Positions 15,178-24,402 of a stretch of 64,000 nt of DNA are shown in pieces. The stretch covers positions 6,944,001 to 7,008,000 of the forward strand of contig NZ_CP061913.1 of NCBI RefSeq assembly GCF_019904175.1. Reading direction: 5' to 3'. Below the pieces are notes generated by a model. The model was not told the origin of the DNA. It did no database searches and worked only from the letters and a program-made list of their open reading frames with translations. Within the stretch, counting starts at the first letter, position 1; the number at the start of each line of letters is the position of its first letter. Source of the DNA: Dactylosporangium vinaceum. Lineage in GTDB: Bacteria > Actinomycetota > Actinomycetes > Mycobacteriales > Micromonosporaceae. Both the position numbers and the translations under genes were made by a program.

Positions 15178-15207
15178 TTTATGCCCGTCTATGTGGGGGT
15201 CCGTCAA
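15178..15207 (-). promoter_or_regulatory. Candidate promoter for the leftward FkbM/NRPS/PKS-A run
   Basis: On the minus strand TTGACG (15207-15202) lies 18 bases from CATAAA (15183-15178) in an unusually A/T-rich patch of this GC-rich region. The predicted start near 15170 gives a leader of about 70 bases before the FkbM gene. A TTGACT on the plus strand at 15147-15152 points the opposite way toward the divergent NRPS, so two promoters may overlap face to face. Based on sequence match only. Confidence 0.4.
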
Positions 15208-15301
15208 GTGGCAAATGTTCGCGGAGGGCGCCGCTCCTAACGAAGTCCCTAGTCCGCGTCGTGTTGCCTGTCTGCATGTCCATAACCTCGAGAGGGATGC
15301 G

Positions 15302-18300
15302 ATGACCGCCGGCACCAGCACCGGGTCCGAGCGCCTGTCGCCGGACGCGCGCACCGTGCTGGAGCAGCGGCTGGCCCGCCTGGCCGCGACGGCCGGCCGC
15401 GGATCCCGGCCGGTCATCCCGCGCGGCCGCGGCCCCCGGCCCGTGTCCCCGGCGCAGCAGCGGATGCTCTTCCTCGAGGAGCTCGACCCCGGCCGGCCGA
15501 CCTACCACGTGATCTTCAACCTGCGCCTCGACGGCCCGCTCGACGCCGGCGCGCTCGAGTCGGCCCTGCGCGGCATCGAGGAGCGCCACGAGATCCTGCG
15601 GACGGTGTACCGCGCCGACGGCGCCGACTACACGCAGGTCACCGGCGACGCCCGGCTGGACCTGCGGCGCCTGGAGCGGCCCGGCGCGACCGAGGCCGAC
15701 CTCGACGCGCTGGCCCGCGACGAGCACGCCCGCCCGTTCGACCTCGCCGCCGGCCCCGTGTGGCGGGCCGCGCTGGCCCGCACCGCCCCCGACCGGCACC
15801 ACCTCGTCCTGACGCTGCACCACATCGCCTTCGACGGCTGGTCCGTCGACGTCCTGGCCCGCGAGCTCGCGGCCGGCTACGCCGCGGCGCTCGGCACCGG
15901 ACCGGCCCCGGCCGCACCGCCGGTGCAGTACGCCGACTTTGCCGCCTGGCAGCGCCGGCGCCTCGACGACGGTGGCTACGACGACCAGCTCGCCTACTGG
16001 ACCGACCGGCTGGCCGGCGCGCCACAGCGCCTGGAGCTGCCGTCCTTCGGGCCGGTCGCGCAGGAGGGCGGCGCGGTGGTGCGGGCCCGGGTCGATCCGG
16101 CGCTGACCGCGGCCGTGCGCGACCTGGCCCGCGGCCGGGCCGCGACCCCGTTCATGGTGCTGCTCGCCGCCCTGCACGCGCTGCTGCACCGCTACAGCGG
16201 CGAGCGCGACGTGCTTGTCGGCACGCCCGTCGCCAACCGCGCGCAGCCCGAGGTCGAGGGCCTCATCGGGCTGTTCGTCAACACCGTCGCCGTGCGGGCC
16301 GAGGTGCACCCCGGCGCGCCCTTCGCCGACCTGCTCGCCCGGGTCCGGGCCGCGGCCGCGGCCGCGCAGGCGCACCAGGACGTGCCGTTCGAGCGGGTCG
16401 TCGCCGCGCTGCCGGTGCCGCGCGACACGCAGACGAGCCCGCTGTTCCGGGTGCTGTTCGACTGGAACAGCTCGGCCGCCCGCACCGGGACCGCGCTGCG
16501 CCTGGGCGCGGCCACGGCCACACTCGTCGAGCGGTTCCGGCCGCAGACGGCCAAGTTCGACGTGAGCCTGGCCGTGGCCGAGCACGCCGACGCGTTCGAG
16601 CTGGAGCTGGAGTATCGCCGTGACCTGTGGGACGCGGCCGGGGCCGAGCGGGTGCTCGGGCACTACCTGACGCTGCTGCGCGCCGCCGCCGCGGCCCCGG
16701 CCACGCCGGTCGGCGACCTGCCGCTGCTCGGCCCGGCCGAGACGGCACTGCTGAGGACCGGCTGGCAGGGCCCGGCCCGGGCGCTCACGGGCCCGCACGA
16801 CATCACCGCCGCCATCGCCGCCCGCGCCGGCTCGGACGACGTCGCACTGGTCAGCGGGGCCGACCGGGTGACCTACCGGGAGCTCAACGCCCGGGTCGAC
16901 CGGCTCGCCGGGCACCTGCGCGCGGCCGGCGCCGAGCCCGACCGGCCGATCGGTGTGCTGCTGCACCGCGGCATCGACCTGGTCGTCGCGATCGTCGCGG
17001 TGGTCCGGGCCGGGGCGCCGTACCTGCCCCTGGACCCCGAGCACCCGGCCGAGCGCACCCGCACGGTCCTGCGCGACGCCGGCGCCGCCCTCGTCGTCAC
17101 CGGCGCCGCGCTGACCGACCGCCTCGCCGGCACCGAGACGGTGGTGCGGCTCGACGCGGACGCCGCCGCCATCGCGGCCCGCCCGCCCCGGGTGCCCGCG
17201 GCGGCGATCCGGCCCGAGCACCTCGCCTACGTCTTCTACACCTCGGGCTCCACCGGCCGCCCCAAGGGCGTCATGGTCAGCCACCGCGCCGCCCGCAACC
17301 AGCTCGCCTGGCAGATCGAGCGCTTCGGCCTCGGCCCGGGCGCGGCCGTGCTGTTCAAGACCAACGTGACGTTCGACGACTCGGTCGTCGAGCTCTTCGC
17401 GACCCTCAACGCCGGCGCCCGGCTCGTCATCGCCGCGCCCGGCGGCCACCGCGACCCGGCCTACCTGCGCGGCCTATTGGCGGCCGAGCGGATCTCCTAC
17501 GTCCGCTTCGTCCCCACCATGCTCGCCGCCCTCCTCGCCCACGGCGGCGACACGCCGCTGCCGCACCTGCGGGTCATCAAGAGCGCGGGCGAGGCCCTCT
17601 CCCCCGAGGTGCGGGCCCGCTGCCTCGCATCGCTCGGCGCCGAGCTGTACAACGCCTACGGCCCGACCGAGACCGCCGTCAACGTCACCGCCGACAGGTG
17701 CCGGCTCGACGGCGACCCGCGGGTGCCGATCGGCGCGCCGACCACCAACGTGCGCTGCTACGTCCTGGACGCCGAGCACCGGCTGCAGCCGATCGGCGTC
17801 CCGGGCGAGCTGTGCATCGGCGGCGTGCAGCTGGCCCGCGGCTACCTCGGCCGGCCCGGGCTGACCGCCGACCGGTTCGTCCCCGATCCGTTCGGACCGC
17901 CCGGAAGCCGCCTGTACCGCACCGGCGACCTCGTGCGCTGGCGGGCCGACGGCCGCCTGGACTTCCTCGGCCGCCTGGACCGGCAGGTCAAGCTGCGCGG
18001 CTTCCGGGTCGAGCTGGGCGAGATCGAGGCCGTCCTGGCCGAACGGGCCGGGCCCGCGGCGGTCGTCGCCCGCACCGACGGCCCCGGCGGCCCGCGCCTG
18101 GTCGCCTACGTCGCCGGGCCCGGCGCCGACCCGGCCGGGCTGCGCGAGTGGCTGCGCACGCGGCTGCCCGAGTACATGGTGCCCGCGGTCGTGGTGAGCC
18201 TGCCGGAGCTGCCGCAGCTGTCCAGCGGCAAGGTCGCCTACAAGCGGCTGCCGGACCCGCCCCGCGCCGCGCCGGTCGCCGCCGAGTACGCCGCTGCGCG

Positions 18301-21300
18301 CACCCCGGTCGAGCAGACCCTGGCCGGCCTGTGGGGCGAGGTCCTCGGCGTGGCCCGGGTCGGCCGCGACGACGACTTTTTCGCCCTCGGCGGGCACTCG
18401 ATGCTCGCGGTCCAGCTGCTGTCCCGGGTCCGCGACACCCTGGAGGTCGACGTACCGCTGCGGTGGGCGTTCGACGCGCCGACCCCGGCCGGGTTCGCCG
18501 CCCGCCTGACCGCGCGATCGGCCGGCCCCGGCAGCGCGCTGCCGCCGGTGCCCGCGGCCGGCGGACCGGTCCCGCAGCTCTCCGCGGCCGAGGCCGGGCT
18601 GTGGCTCGTCGACCAGCTCGCCCCGGGCGACCCGGCCTACGTGGTGCCTGTGGTCAGCCGGCTCAGCGGCCCGCTGGACCCGGCCGCGCTGCTCACCGCG
18701 CTGCGGACCCTGCCCGCCCGCCACGAGGCCCTGCGCACGACGTTCCCCGCCCGCGACGGCGTGCCGCACCGGGTCGTGCGGCCCGAGCTGGACCTGGCCG
18801 TCGACCACCACGACCTGCGGGCCGAGCCGGAGCCCCAGCGGGCCGCCGCGCGCGAGCGGCTCGTGCGGGCGGTCACCGACACGCCGTTCGACCTGGCCCG
18901 CTCGCCGCTGGTCCGCGGCGCGCTGCTCACGGTCGCCGACGACGAGCACGTCCTGGCCCTCGCGTTCCACCACGCCGTCGTCGACGCCTGGTCCCTCGCG
19001 GTTCTGCACGACGACCTGGTCGCCGCCTATGACGCCGCCGTCACCGGCCGTCCCGGGCCCACCGGCGCGGCGCCGCGGACCGCGAGCGACTACGCCGGTT
19101 GGCAGCGGGGCCTGGAGCGGGGCGAGCGCTTCGAGCTGGAGCTGGCGCACTGGCGCGACCGCCTGGCCGGCCTTCCGCCCGGGCCCGAGCTGCCCGCCGA
19201 CCGCCCGCGCCCGGCCCGCCCCGGCCCGTCGGCAGCGGGCCCGTCGGGGTCCGCCCACGCGTTCACCGTCCCGCCGGATGTCGCGGCGGCCGTGCGGGAG
19301 CTGGCCGCCGCCGAGAGCGCCACGCCGTTCATGGTGCTGCTCGCCGCGTACACGGCCCTGCTGCAGCGCCTCGGCGGGCGCGCGGACGTGGTGCTGGCGA
19401 TGCCCGTCGCCGACCGGGCCCGCCCGGAGCTCGAGCGCGTCGTCGGCCTGCTGCTCAACACGGTCCTGCTGCGGGTGCGGGTCCGGCCGGCCGGGTCGTT
19501 CCGGGAGCTGCTGCGGGCGGTGCGGGCGGCCGTGCTCGACGCCTACGAGCACCGCCAGGTGCCCTTCGCCCGGGTCGTCGAGCACCTCGGCCTGGACGCT
19601 GCGGCACTCTCGCGGTACACCGTCACCATCGACCAGCCGCCCCCGGCCGCGACCCTCAGCGGCGGGGTCGTCCTGCGGCCCGCACCGTTCGTGCCGGCTG
19701 CGGCCAAGGCCGAGCTCAACGTCGCCTTCGAGGACGGCCCGGACGGGCTCGGCGGCTCGCTGGTGTACCAGACCGCCCGCTTCGACCCGGCGACGATCGC
19801 CCGCACCGCCGGGCACCTGCTGCGCCTGCTCGGGGCGGCCGTCAGCGCGCCCGACACCCGGGTGGAGCGCCTCGACCTGCTCACCGCGCAGCAGCGCGCC
19901 GACCTGCTCGGCCCGCCCGACGAGCCCGGACCGGCCGAGGCCCTGCACACCCTGGTGCTGCGCCAGGCCCGGCGGCGCCCGGACGCGACGGCGCTCGTCG
20001 CCGGCGGCACCACCGTCACCTACCGGGAGCTCGCCGAGCGGGCCGAGCGGCTGGCCGGCCGGCTGCACGCGCACGGCGTGCGCCCGGGCGACGTGGTCGC
20101 GCTCGCGCTCGGGCGCGGCCCGGCCCAGCCGGTCGCCGTCCTCGCGGTGCTGCGCCTGGGGGCCGCCTACGTGGCCCTCGACCGCCGCCACCCCGCGGCC
20201 CGGCACCGGCAGATCCTGGCCGACAGCGATGCCCGCTGCGTCGTCACCGACCGCGGCGGCGACTGGCCGCTGCCGGCCGTGGCCGTGGCCGGCGGGGCCG
20301 AGCACCCGGCGCCGCCCATCGTGGAGGCGCCCGACGCCGTCGCCTACATCGCCTACACCTCCGGCTCCACCGGCACCCCGAAAGGCGTCCTGACCCGGCA
20401 CCGGGCGGCCGCGGCCTACCTCACCCGGTACGTGATGCCGGTGCACGGCCTCGGGCCGCACGACACGGTGCTCCAGCTGCCCGCGCTGGCCTTCGACGCC
20501 TCGGTCCGCGACCTGCTCGGCCCGCTCGCCGCCGGGGCCCGGGTGGTGCTCGTGGACGACGACGCGGCGGCCGACCCCGCCACCCTGCTCGCCGCGATCG
20601 ACAGCGAGGGCGTGACGGCGCTGCTCAGTGTCGTGCCGACGGTCCTGCGGGCGCTGCTGGCCGAGGCGGCCCCCGGCAGCGGTGCAAAGCTGTGCCGGAT
20701 CCTCACCGCCGGCGAGGTGCTCGACCATCGGGATGCGGCCCGCGCCGCCGCGGTGTTCGCCGGGCGGCCGGTCGTCGTGAACCAGTACGGCCCGACCGAG
20801 ACGACGATGACCGCGACCTGGCACCGGGTCGCCACCGCGCCGGGCGCGACCGGGCCGGCACCGATCGGCCGGCCGGCCCCGGGCGTGCGCGCCTGGGTCG
20901 TGGACCGCGGCGGCGAGCCGGCCCCGCCCGGCGTGCCGGGCGAGCTGTGGATCGGCGGCGACCGGGTGGCCCTGGGCTACCACGGCCGGCCGGCCCTGAC
21001 CGCCGAGCGCTTCGTCCCCGATCCGTTTTCCGGCACCCCGGGAGCGCGGGTGTACCGCACCGGCGACACCGCCTACCGCGACGCCGACGGCACGCTGCAC
21101 TTCGTCGGCCGCGACGACGACCAGGTGAAGATCCGCGGCAACCGGGTCGAGCCGGCCGAGGTCGAGGCCGCCCTGCGCGACGGGCCCGGCGTCCGGGAGG
21201 CGGCAGTGGTCGTCGCCGGCCCCCCGGGCGCGCCGCGGCTGGCCGGGTTCGTCGCGCCCGCGGACGCCGACCTCGCCGGGCTGCGGGCGGCGCTGGCCGA

Positions 21301-22921
21301 GCGGCTGCCCGAGTACCTCGTCCCGGCCACCCTGCACGCGCTGCCCGCCCTGCCGCGCACGAGCAACCAGAAGGTCGACCGGGCCGCCCTGGCGGAACGC
21401 GCCGCGACCCGGGAGCCGGCCGCACCGGGCGGGGCCGATGCGCCGCGCACCGCGGCCGAGCGGCGGGTCGCGGCCGTGTTCGACGAGCTGCTGGCGGGCG
21501 AGGGCATCGGCGGGCCGGCCTGCGGCCGCGACGACGACTTCTTCGCCCGGGGCGGGCACTCGCTGCTGGCCGCGCGCCTGGCGAGCCGTCTGGGCGTGCC
21601 GCTGCGGACAGTCTTCGAGCGGCGGACGGTGGCCGCCCTCGCCGCGCCGGCGGACGGCGACGGACCCGCACCGTGCGGGCCGGCCCGCAGCGCGCCCGCG
21701 GACCCCGGGCGGCTCACACCCGCACAGCTGTTCATGGTCCGGCATCAGGCGGCCGACCCGCGCAGCCCGATGTACAACATCAGCTTCTCGGCGTTGCTGC
21801 GGGGCCCGCTCGACGAGGTGGCGCTGGTGCGCGCGGCCGACGCGGTGGCGGCCCGCCATCCGGCGCTGCGGACCCGGTTTGCCGACCGCGGCGGCGAGCC
21901 GGTCGCGGTCGTCGACCCGGTGCGCCCGCCCGAGATCGTCAGGTGCCAGGCGCCCACCGCCGGGGCCGCGACGGCGGTGGCGACGGCCGAGCTGCGGCGC
22001 CCGTTCGACCTGGCCGCGGGGCCGCCGCTGCGGATCGCACTGGTCCGGCTGCACCGCCACGAGCACCTGCTGGCCGTCACGGTGCACCACGCCGTGGCCG
22101 ACGGGTGGTCGCTGAGCGTCATCCAGCGCGACCTCGCCGCCTACTACGCGGCCTTCGCCGAGGGCCGCGCGGTCACGCTCCCGCCGGTGCGCGGCTTCGC
22201 CCCGCAGCACGTCGAGCCGGACCCGGCCGATCGGGCGTTCTGGGCCGACCGGCTCCGGGGCGTGCCGCTCGACGTGGCCGCCGCGCCCGACCGGCCCCGG
22301 CCACCGCAGTGGTCGACGGCGGGCGCCGTGCACCACTTCGACCTGCCCCCGGCACTCGCCAACGCCGTGCGGGCCACGGCCGCGGCGAGCGGGGCGACGG
22401 CGTTCATCGTGCTGTTCGCGGCCGTGCAGCGATGGCTGGGCCGGCAGACCGGGGCCGAGCGGTTCCTGGTCGCCGTGCCCGTCGCCGACCGGCCCGCCGA
22501 CGCCGAGCACGAGGTCGGGCCGTACGCGAACATCCTGCCCGTGCGGGCCGACCTGACCGGCGCACCGGACTTCGGCACGCTCGTCGCGCGGGTGCGCACC
22601 GAGATGCTCGCCGCCTGGGAGCACCAGCACACGCCGTTCGAGACCCTCACGGAGGAGTACGGCGGGGGCCTGCACCCGCCGCTGTGCCGGTTCATGTTCG
22701 CGATGCAGAACCTGCCGCCCGGCGGCGACCCGCTGCCCGGCCTGGCCGTCGAGCGGGTCGACCTGGACCGCGGCACGTGCCGCTACGACCTGCACGTGCG
22801 CTGCCGGGAGACCGCGGACGGGATCTCGGGCTGGATCGAGTACAGCACCGCGCTGTTCGACCGGGCCACCGTCGCGGACCGCCTCGAGGACCTGTTCGCC
22901 GTGCTGGCCGGGGCGGTGTGA
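15302..22921 (+). CDS. Nonribosomal peptide synthetase, C-A-T-C-A-T-C
   Basis: 2539 residues. Domains: C1 (about 47-480, HHIAFDG), A1 (500-985, TSGSTGRPKG), T1 (1000-1075, GGHS), C2 (1085-1530, HHAVVDA, Ala where Gly is usual), A2 (1555-2050), a short T2 (2060-2120, GGHS) and terminal C3 (2140-2539, HHAVADG). Specificity positions read DDVRKAAVNK for A1 and DARSLAQMTK for A2. I know neither code; both keep Asp235 and the A10 lysine, so alpha-amino acids are likely. The A10 motif of A2 reads SNQK rather than NGK. No TE, epimerase or methyltransferase domain. ATG 15302 is preferred over earlier in-frame starts, which would run into the divergent FkbM gene; AGAGGG lies just upstream. One base separates its stop from the MFS gene, so the two are coupled. 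Confidence 0.95.
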   Translation: MTAGTSTGSERLSPDARTVLEQRLARLAATAGRGSRPVIPRGRGPRPVSPAQQRMLFLEELDPGRPTYHVIFNLRLDGPLDAGALESALRGIEERHEILRTVYRADGADYTQVTGDARLDLRRLERPGATEADLDALARDEHARPFDLAAGPVWRAALARTAPDRHHLVLTLHHIAFDGWSVDVLARELAAGYAAALGTGPAPAAPPVQYADFAAWQRRRLDDGGYDDQLAYWTDRLAGAPQRLELPSFGPVAQEGGAVVRARVDPALTAAVRDLARGRAATPFMVLLAALHALLHRYSGERDVLVGTPVANRAQPEVEGLIGLFVNTVAVRAEVHPGAPFADLLARVRAAAAAAQAHQDVPFERVVAALPVPRDTQTSPLFRVLFDWNSSAARTGTALRLGAATATLVERFRPQTAKFDVSLAVAEHADAFELELEYRRDLWDAAGAERVLGHYLTLLRAAAAAPATPVGDLPLLGPAETALLRTGWQGPARALTGPHDITAAIAARAGSDDVALVSGADRVTYRELNARVDRLAGHLRAAGAEPDRPIGVLLHRGIDLVVAIVAVVRAGAPYLPLDPEHPAERTRTVLRDAGAALVVTGAALTDRLAGTETVVRLDADAAAIAARPPRVPAAAIRPEHLAYVFYTSGSTGRPKGVMVSHRAARNQLAWQIERFGLGPGAAVLFKTNVTFDDSVVELFATLNAGARLVIAAPGGHRDPAYLRGLLAAERISYVRFVPTMLAALLAHGGDTPLPHLRVIKSAGEALSPEVRARCLASLGAELYNAYGPTETAVNVTADRCRLDGDPRVPIGAPTTNVRCYVLDAEHRLQPIGVPGELCIGGVQLARGYLGRPGLTADRFVPDPFGPPGSRLYRTGDLVRWRADGRLDFLGRLDRQVKLRGFRVELGEIEAVLAERAGPAAVVARTDGPGGPRLVAYVAGPGADPAGLREWLRTRLPEYMVPAVVVSLPELPQLSSGKVAYKRLPDPPRAAPVAAEYAAARTPVEQTLAGLWGEVLGVARVGRDDDFFALGGHSMLAVQLLSRVRDTLEVDVPLRWAFDAPTPAGFAARLTARSAGPGSALPPVPAAGGPVPQLSAAEAGLWLVDQLAPGDPAYVVPVVSRLSGPLDPAALLTALRTLPARHEALRTTFPARDGVPHRVVRPELDLAVDHHDLRAEPEPQRAAARERLVRAVTDTPFDLARSPLVRGALLTVADDEHVLALAFHHAVVDAWSLAVLHDDLVAAYDAAVTGRPGPTGAAPRTASDYAGWQRGLERGERFELELAHWRDRLAGLPPGPELPADRPRPARPGPSAAGPSGSAHAFTVPPDVAAAVRELAAAESATPFMVLLAAYTALLQRLGGRADVVLAMPVADRARPELERVVGLLLNTVLLRVRVRPAGSFRELLRAVRAAVLDAYEHRQVPFARVVEHLGLDAAALSRYTVTIDQPPPAATLSGGVVLRPAPFVPAAAKAELNVAFEDGPDGLGGSLVYQTARFDPATIARTAGHLLRLLGAAVSAPDTRVERLDLLTAQQRADLLGPPDEPGPAEALHTLVLRQARRRPDATALVAGGTTVTYRELAERAERLAGRLHAHGVRPGDVVALALGRGPAQPVAVLAVLRLGAAYVALDRRHPAARHRQILADSDARCVVTDRGGDWPLPAVAVAGGAEHPAPPIVEAPDAVAYIAYTSGSTGTPKGVLTRHRAAAAYLTRYVMPVHGLGPHDTVLQLPALAFDASVRDLLGPLAAGARVVLVDDDAAADPATLLAAIDSEGVTALLSVVPTVLRALLAEAAPGSGAKLCRILTAGEVLDHRDAARAAAVFAGRPVVVNQYGPTETTMTATWHRVATAPGATGPAPIGRPAPGVRAWVVDRGGEPAPPGVPGELWIGGDRVALGYHGRPALTAERFVPDPFSGTPGARVYRTGDTAYRDADGTLHFVGRDDDQVKIRGNRVEPAEVEAALRDGPGVREAAVVVAGPPGAPRLAGFVAPADADLAGLRAALAERLPEYLVPATLHALPALPRTSNQKVDRAALAERAATREPAAPGGADAPRTAAERRVAAVFDELLAGEGIGGPACGRDDDFFARGGHSLLAARLASRLGVPLRTVFERRTVAALAAPADGDGPAPCGPARSAPADPGRLTPAQLFMVRHQAADPRSPMYNISFSALLRGPLDEVALVRAADAVAARHPALRTRFADRGGEPVAVVDPVRPPEIVRCQAPTAGAATAVATAELRRPFDLAAGPPLRIALVRLHRHEHLLAVTVHHAVADGWSLSVIQRDLAAYYAAFAEGRAVTLPPVRGFAPQHVEPDPADRAFWADRLRGVPLDVAAAPDRPRPPQWSTAGAVHHFDLPPALANAVRATAAASGATAFIVLFAAVQRWLGRQTGAERFLVAVPVADRPADAEHEVGPYANILPVRADLTGAPDFGTLVARVRTEMLAAWEHQHTPFETLTEEYGGGLHPPLCRFMFAMQNLPPGGDPLPGLAVERVDLDRGTCRYDLHVRCRETADGISGWIEYSTALFDRATVADRLEDLFAVLAGAV

Positions 22922-22922
22922 C

Positions 22923-24275
22923 GTGCGGGTCTTCAACGTGCTCTGGGCCGGTCAGGTCGTCTCGCTCGTCGGCTCGTCGGTCACCGCGTTCGGCGTCGGC
23001 ATCTGGGTGTACGCCAGCACCGGCTCCCCCACCGCCTACACGCTGCTCGTGCTGGCCGTGTCGCTGCCCGGGATCGTGCTGCTGCCGATGGCCGGGGCCC
23101 TGGTGGACCGGTGGGACCGCCGCCGCGCCATGCTGCTCAGCGACGCCGGGACGGCCCTGGTCACCCTGGCCGCTCTGATCCTGCTGGCGACCGGCGTCTT
23201 CGCGCTGTGGCAGCTCTACGTCATGGCCGTGCTCCTGTCGGTCTTCAAGGCGATCCAGTGGCCGGCGTTCTCGGCCCTGGTGAGCGAGATCGTGCCGCGC
23301 GAGCAGCTGGGCCGGGCCAACGGCCGCATCGGCCTGGCCGAGGCGGTCGGCGAGGTGCTCGGCGCGGTCCTGGCGGGCAGCCTCTACGCCGTGCTGAGCC
23401 TGCGCGGGCTGCTGCTCATCGACGTCCTCACGTTCACCGCCGCGCTCGGCACCATGCTGTGGTCGCTGCGCCGCCTGCCGCCCCGTCCGCCGCGCGCGGG
23501 TGCGGCCCGGGAGCCGCTCGGCGGCGAGCTCAGCGCCGGCTGGCGGTTCATCCGGGCCCGGCCCGGCCTGTCGGGGCTGCTGACGTTCTTCGCGGTGCAC
23601 AACTTCGGCATGCAGCTCGTCATCGTGCTGGTGCCGCCGCTCGTCCTGACCCTGTCCGGGCCGGCCGCCTACGGCATCGTGGAGGCGGTCGGCTGGGCCG
23701 GCATGGTGCTCGTCGGCGCCCTCATCAGCGTCACCCGCCAGCCCCGGCGCCGGGTGCGGGCCATCCTGGTCGTCGGCGGCGTGCACGCCGTGCTCGTCGC
23801 GGCGATGGGGCTCACGCACAGCGTCTGGGCGGTCGCGGCCGGCATGTTCGCGATCCTGGGCGGCTGGGCCGTCACCAACGCCGTCACGGCCACCCTGTGG
23901 CAGCTCAAGACGCCGCTCGACGTGCAGGGCCGGGTCTTCGCCGTCCGGCGGATGCTCGCCTGGTCCGCCCAGCCCCTCGCGTACGCCGTGGCCGGGCCTG
24001 TCGCGCAGTATGCGGCCGCGCCCCTCGTCGACGCGGGCGGCCCGCTCGCCGCCTCCCTGGGCCGGGTCACCGGGGGCGGCATCGCGGGCGGGATCGCGCT
24101 GCTGTTCCTGGCGGCCGCCCCGCTGCTGCTCGGGATCGTCGCGGTCAGCGCGCTGCGGCCGCGGGTGCGGCTGCTCGAATCGGAGCTGCCGGACGTGCCC
24201 GGGGAGCCGGCTTCACCGCCGGCGGACCGGGCCGAGGACGCCCAGCCCGTGCTCGCCACGCCGAGTGCGGTCTGA
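22923..24275 (+). CDS. MFS transporter, likely product exporter
   Basis: 450-residue membrane protein with about eleven or twelve hydrophobic segments. The first loop carries the MFS signature GALVDRWDRR. It resembles the drug-efflux branch of the major facilitator superfamily, driven by proton antiport. A hydrophilic tail of about 35 residues is rich in Pro, Glu and Ala. It starts with GTG one base after the NRPS stop, which indicates translational coupling. The inferred role is export of the finished peptide/polyketide glycoside and self-protection. It is the only transporter in the window. Confidence 0.9.
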   Translation: MRVFNVLWAGQVVSLVGSSVTAFGVGIWVYASTGSPTAYTLLVLAVSLPGIVLLPMAGALVDRWDRRRAMLLSDAGTALVTLAALILLATGVFALWQLYVMAVLLSVFKAIQWPAFSALVSEIVPREQLGRANGRIGLAEAVGEVLGAVLAGSLYAVLSLRGLLLIDVLTFTAALGTMLWSLRRLPPRPPRAGAAREPLGGELSAGWRFIRARPGLSGLLTFFAVHNFGMQLVIVLVPPLVLTLSGPAAYGIVEAVGWAGMVLVGALISVTRQPRRRVRAILVVGGVHAVLVAAMGLTHSVWAVAAGMFAILGGWAVTNAVTATLWQLKTPLDVQGRVFAVRRMLAWSAQPLAYAVAGPVAQYAAAPLVDAGGPLAASLGRVTGGGIAGGIALLFLAAAPLLLGIVAVSALRPRVRLLESELPDVPGEPASPPADRAEDAQPVLATPSAV

Positions 24276-24297
24276 CGTGACACACCCGCCGCGGACT

Positions 24298-24336
24298 CCG
24301 GGGATTCCCCCAGACTTCTCCTGGGCGCGTCCCCGG
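24298..24336 (+). terminator. Nested inverted repeat after the MFS gene
   Basis: Outer arms CCGGGGA and TCCCCGG (24298-24304 / 24330-24336) enclose inner arms CCCAG and CTGGG (24309-24313 / 24321-24325). No T-tract follows. It could be a weak terminator or an operator-like element in the 127-base gap before the next gene. The inner arm overlaps a CCCAGACTT motif that recurs upstream of mqnA. Confidence 0.3.
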
Positions 24337-24402
24337 GCCGCCGCCGCAGGCGCACCATGCTCACCGGCGGGGGCATGCCGCGCGACGATCCGGGAGGCCG
24401 CC

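Noticed and set aside
15101..15301. Earlier in-frame start for the second NRPS at 15101
   Set aside because: It would overlap the divergent FkbM start and read through the promoter region. ATG 15302 has a ribosome binding site and begins a normal NRPS N-terminus.
17474..22936. Long minus-strand open frame opposite the second NRPS
   Set aside because: Antisense shadow; no ribosome binding site or protein family.
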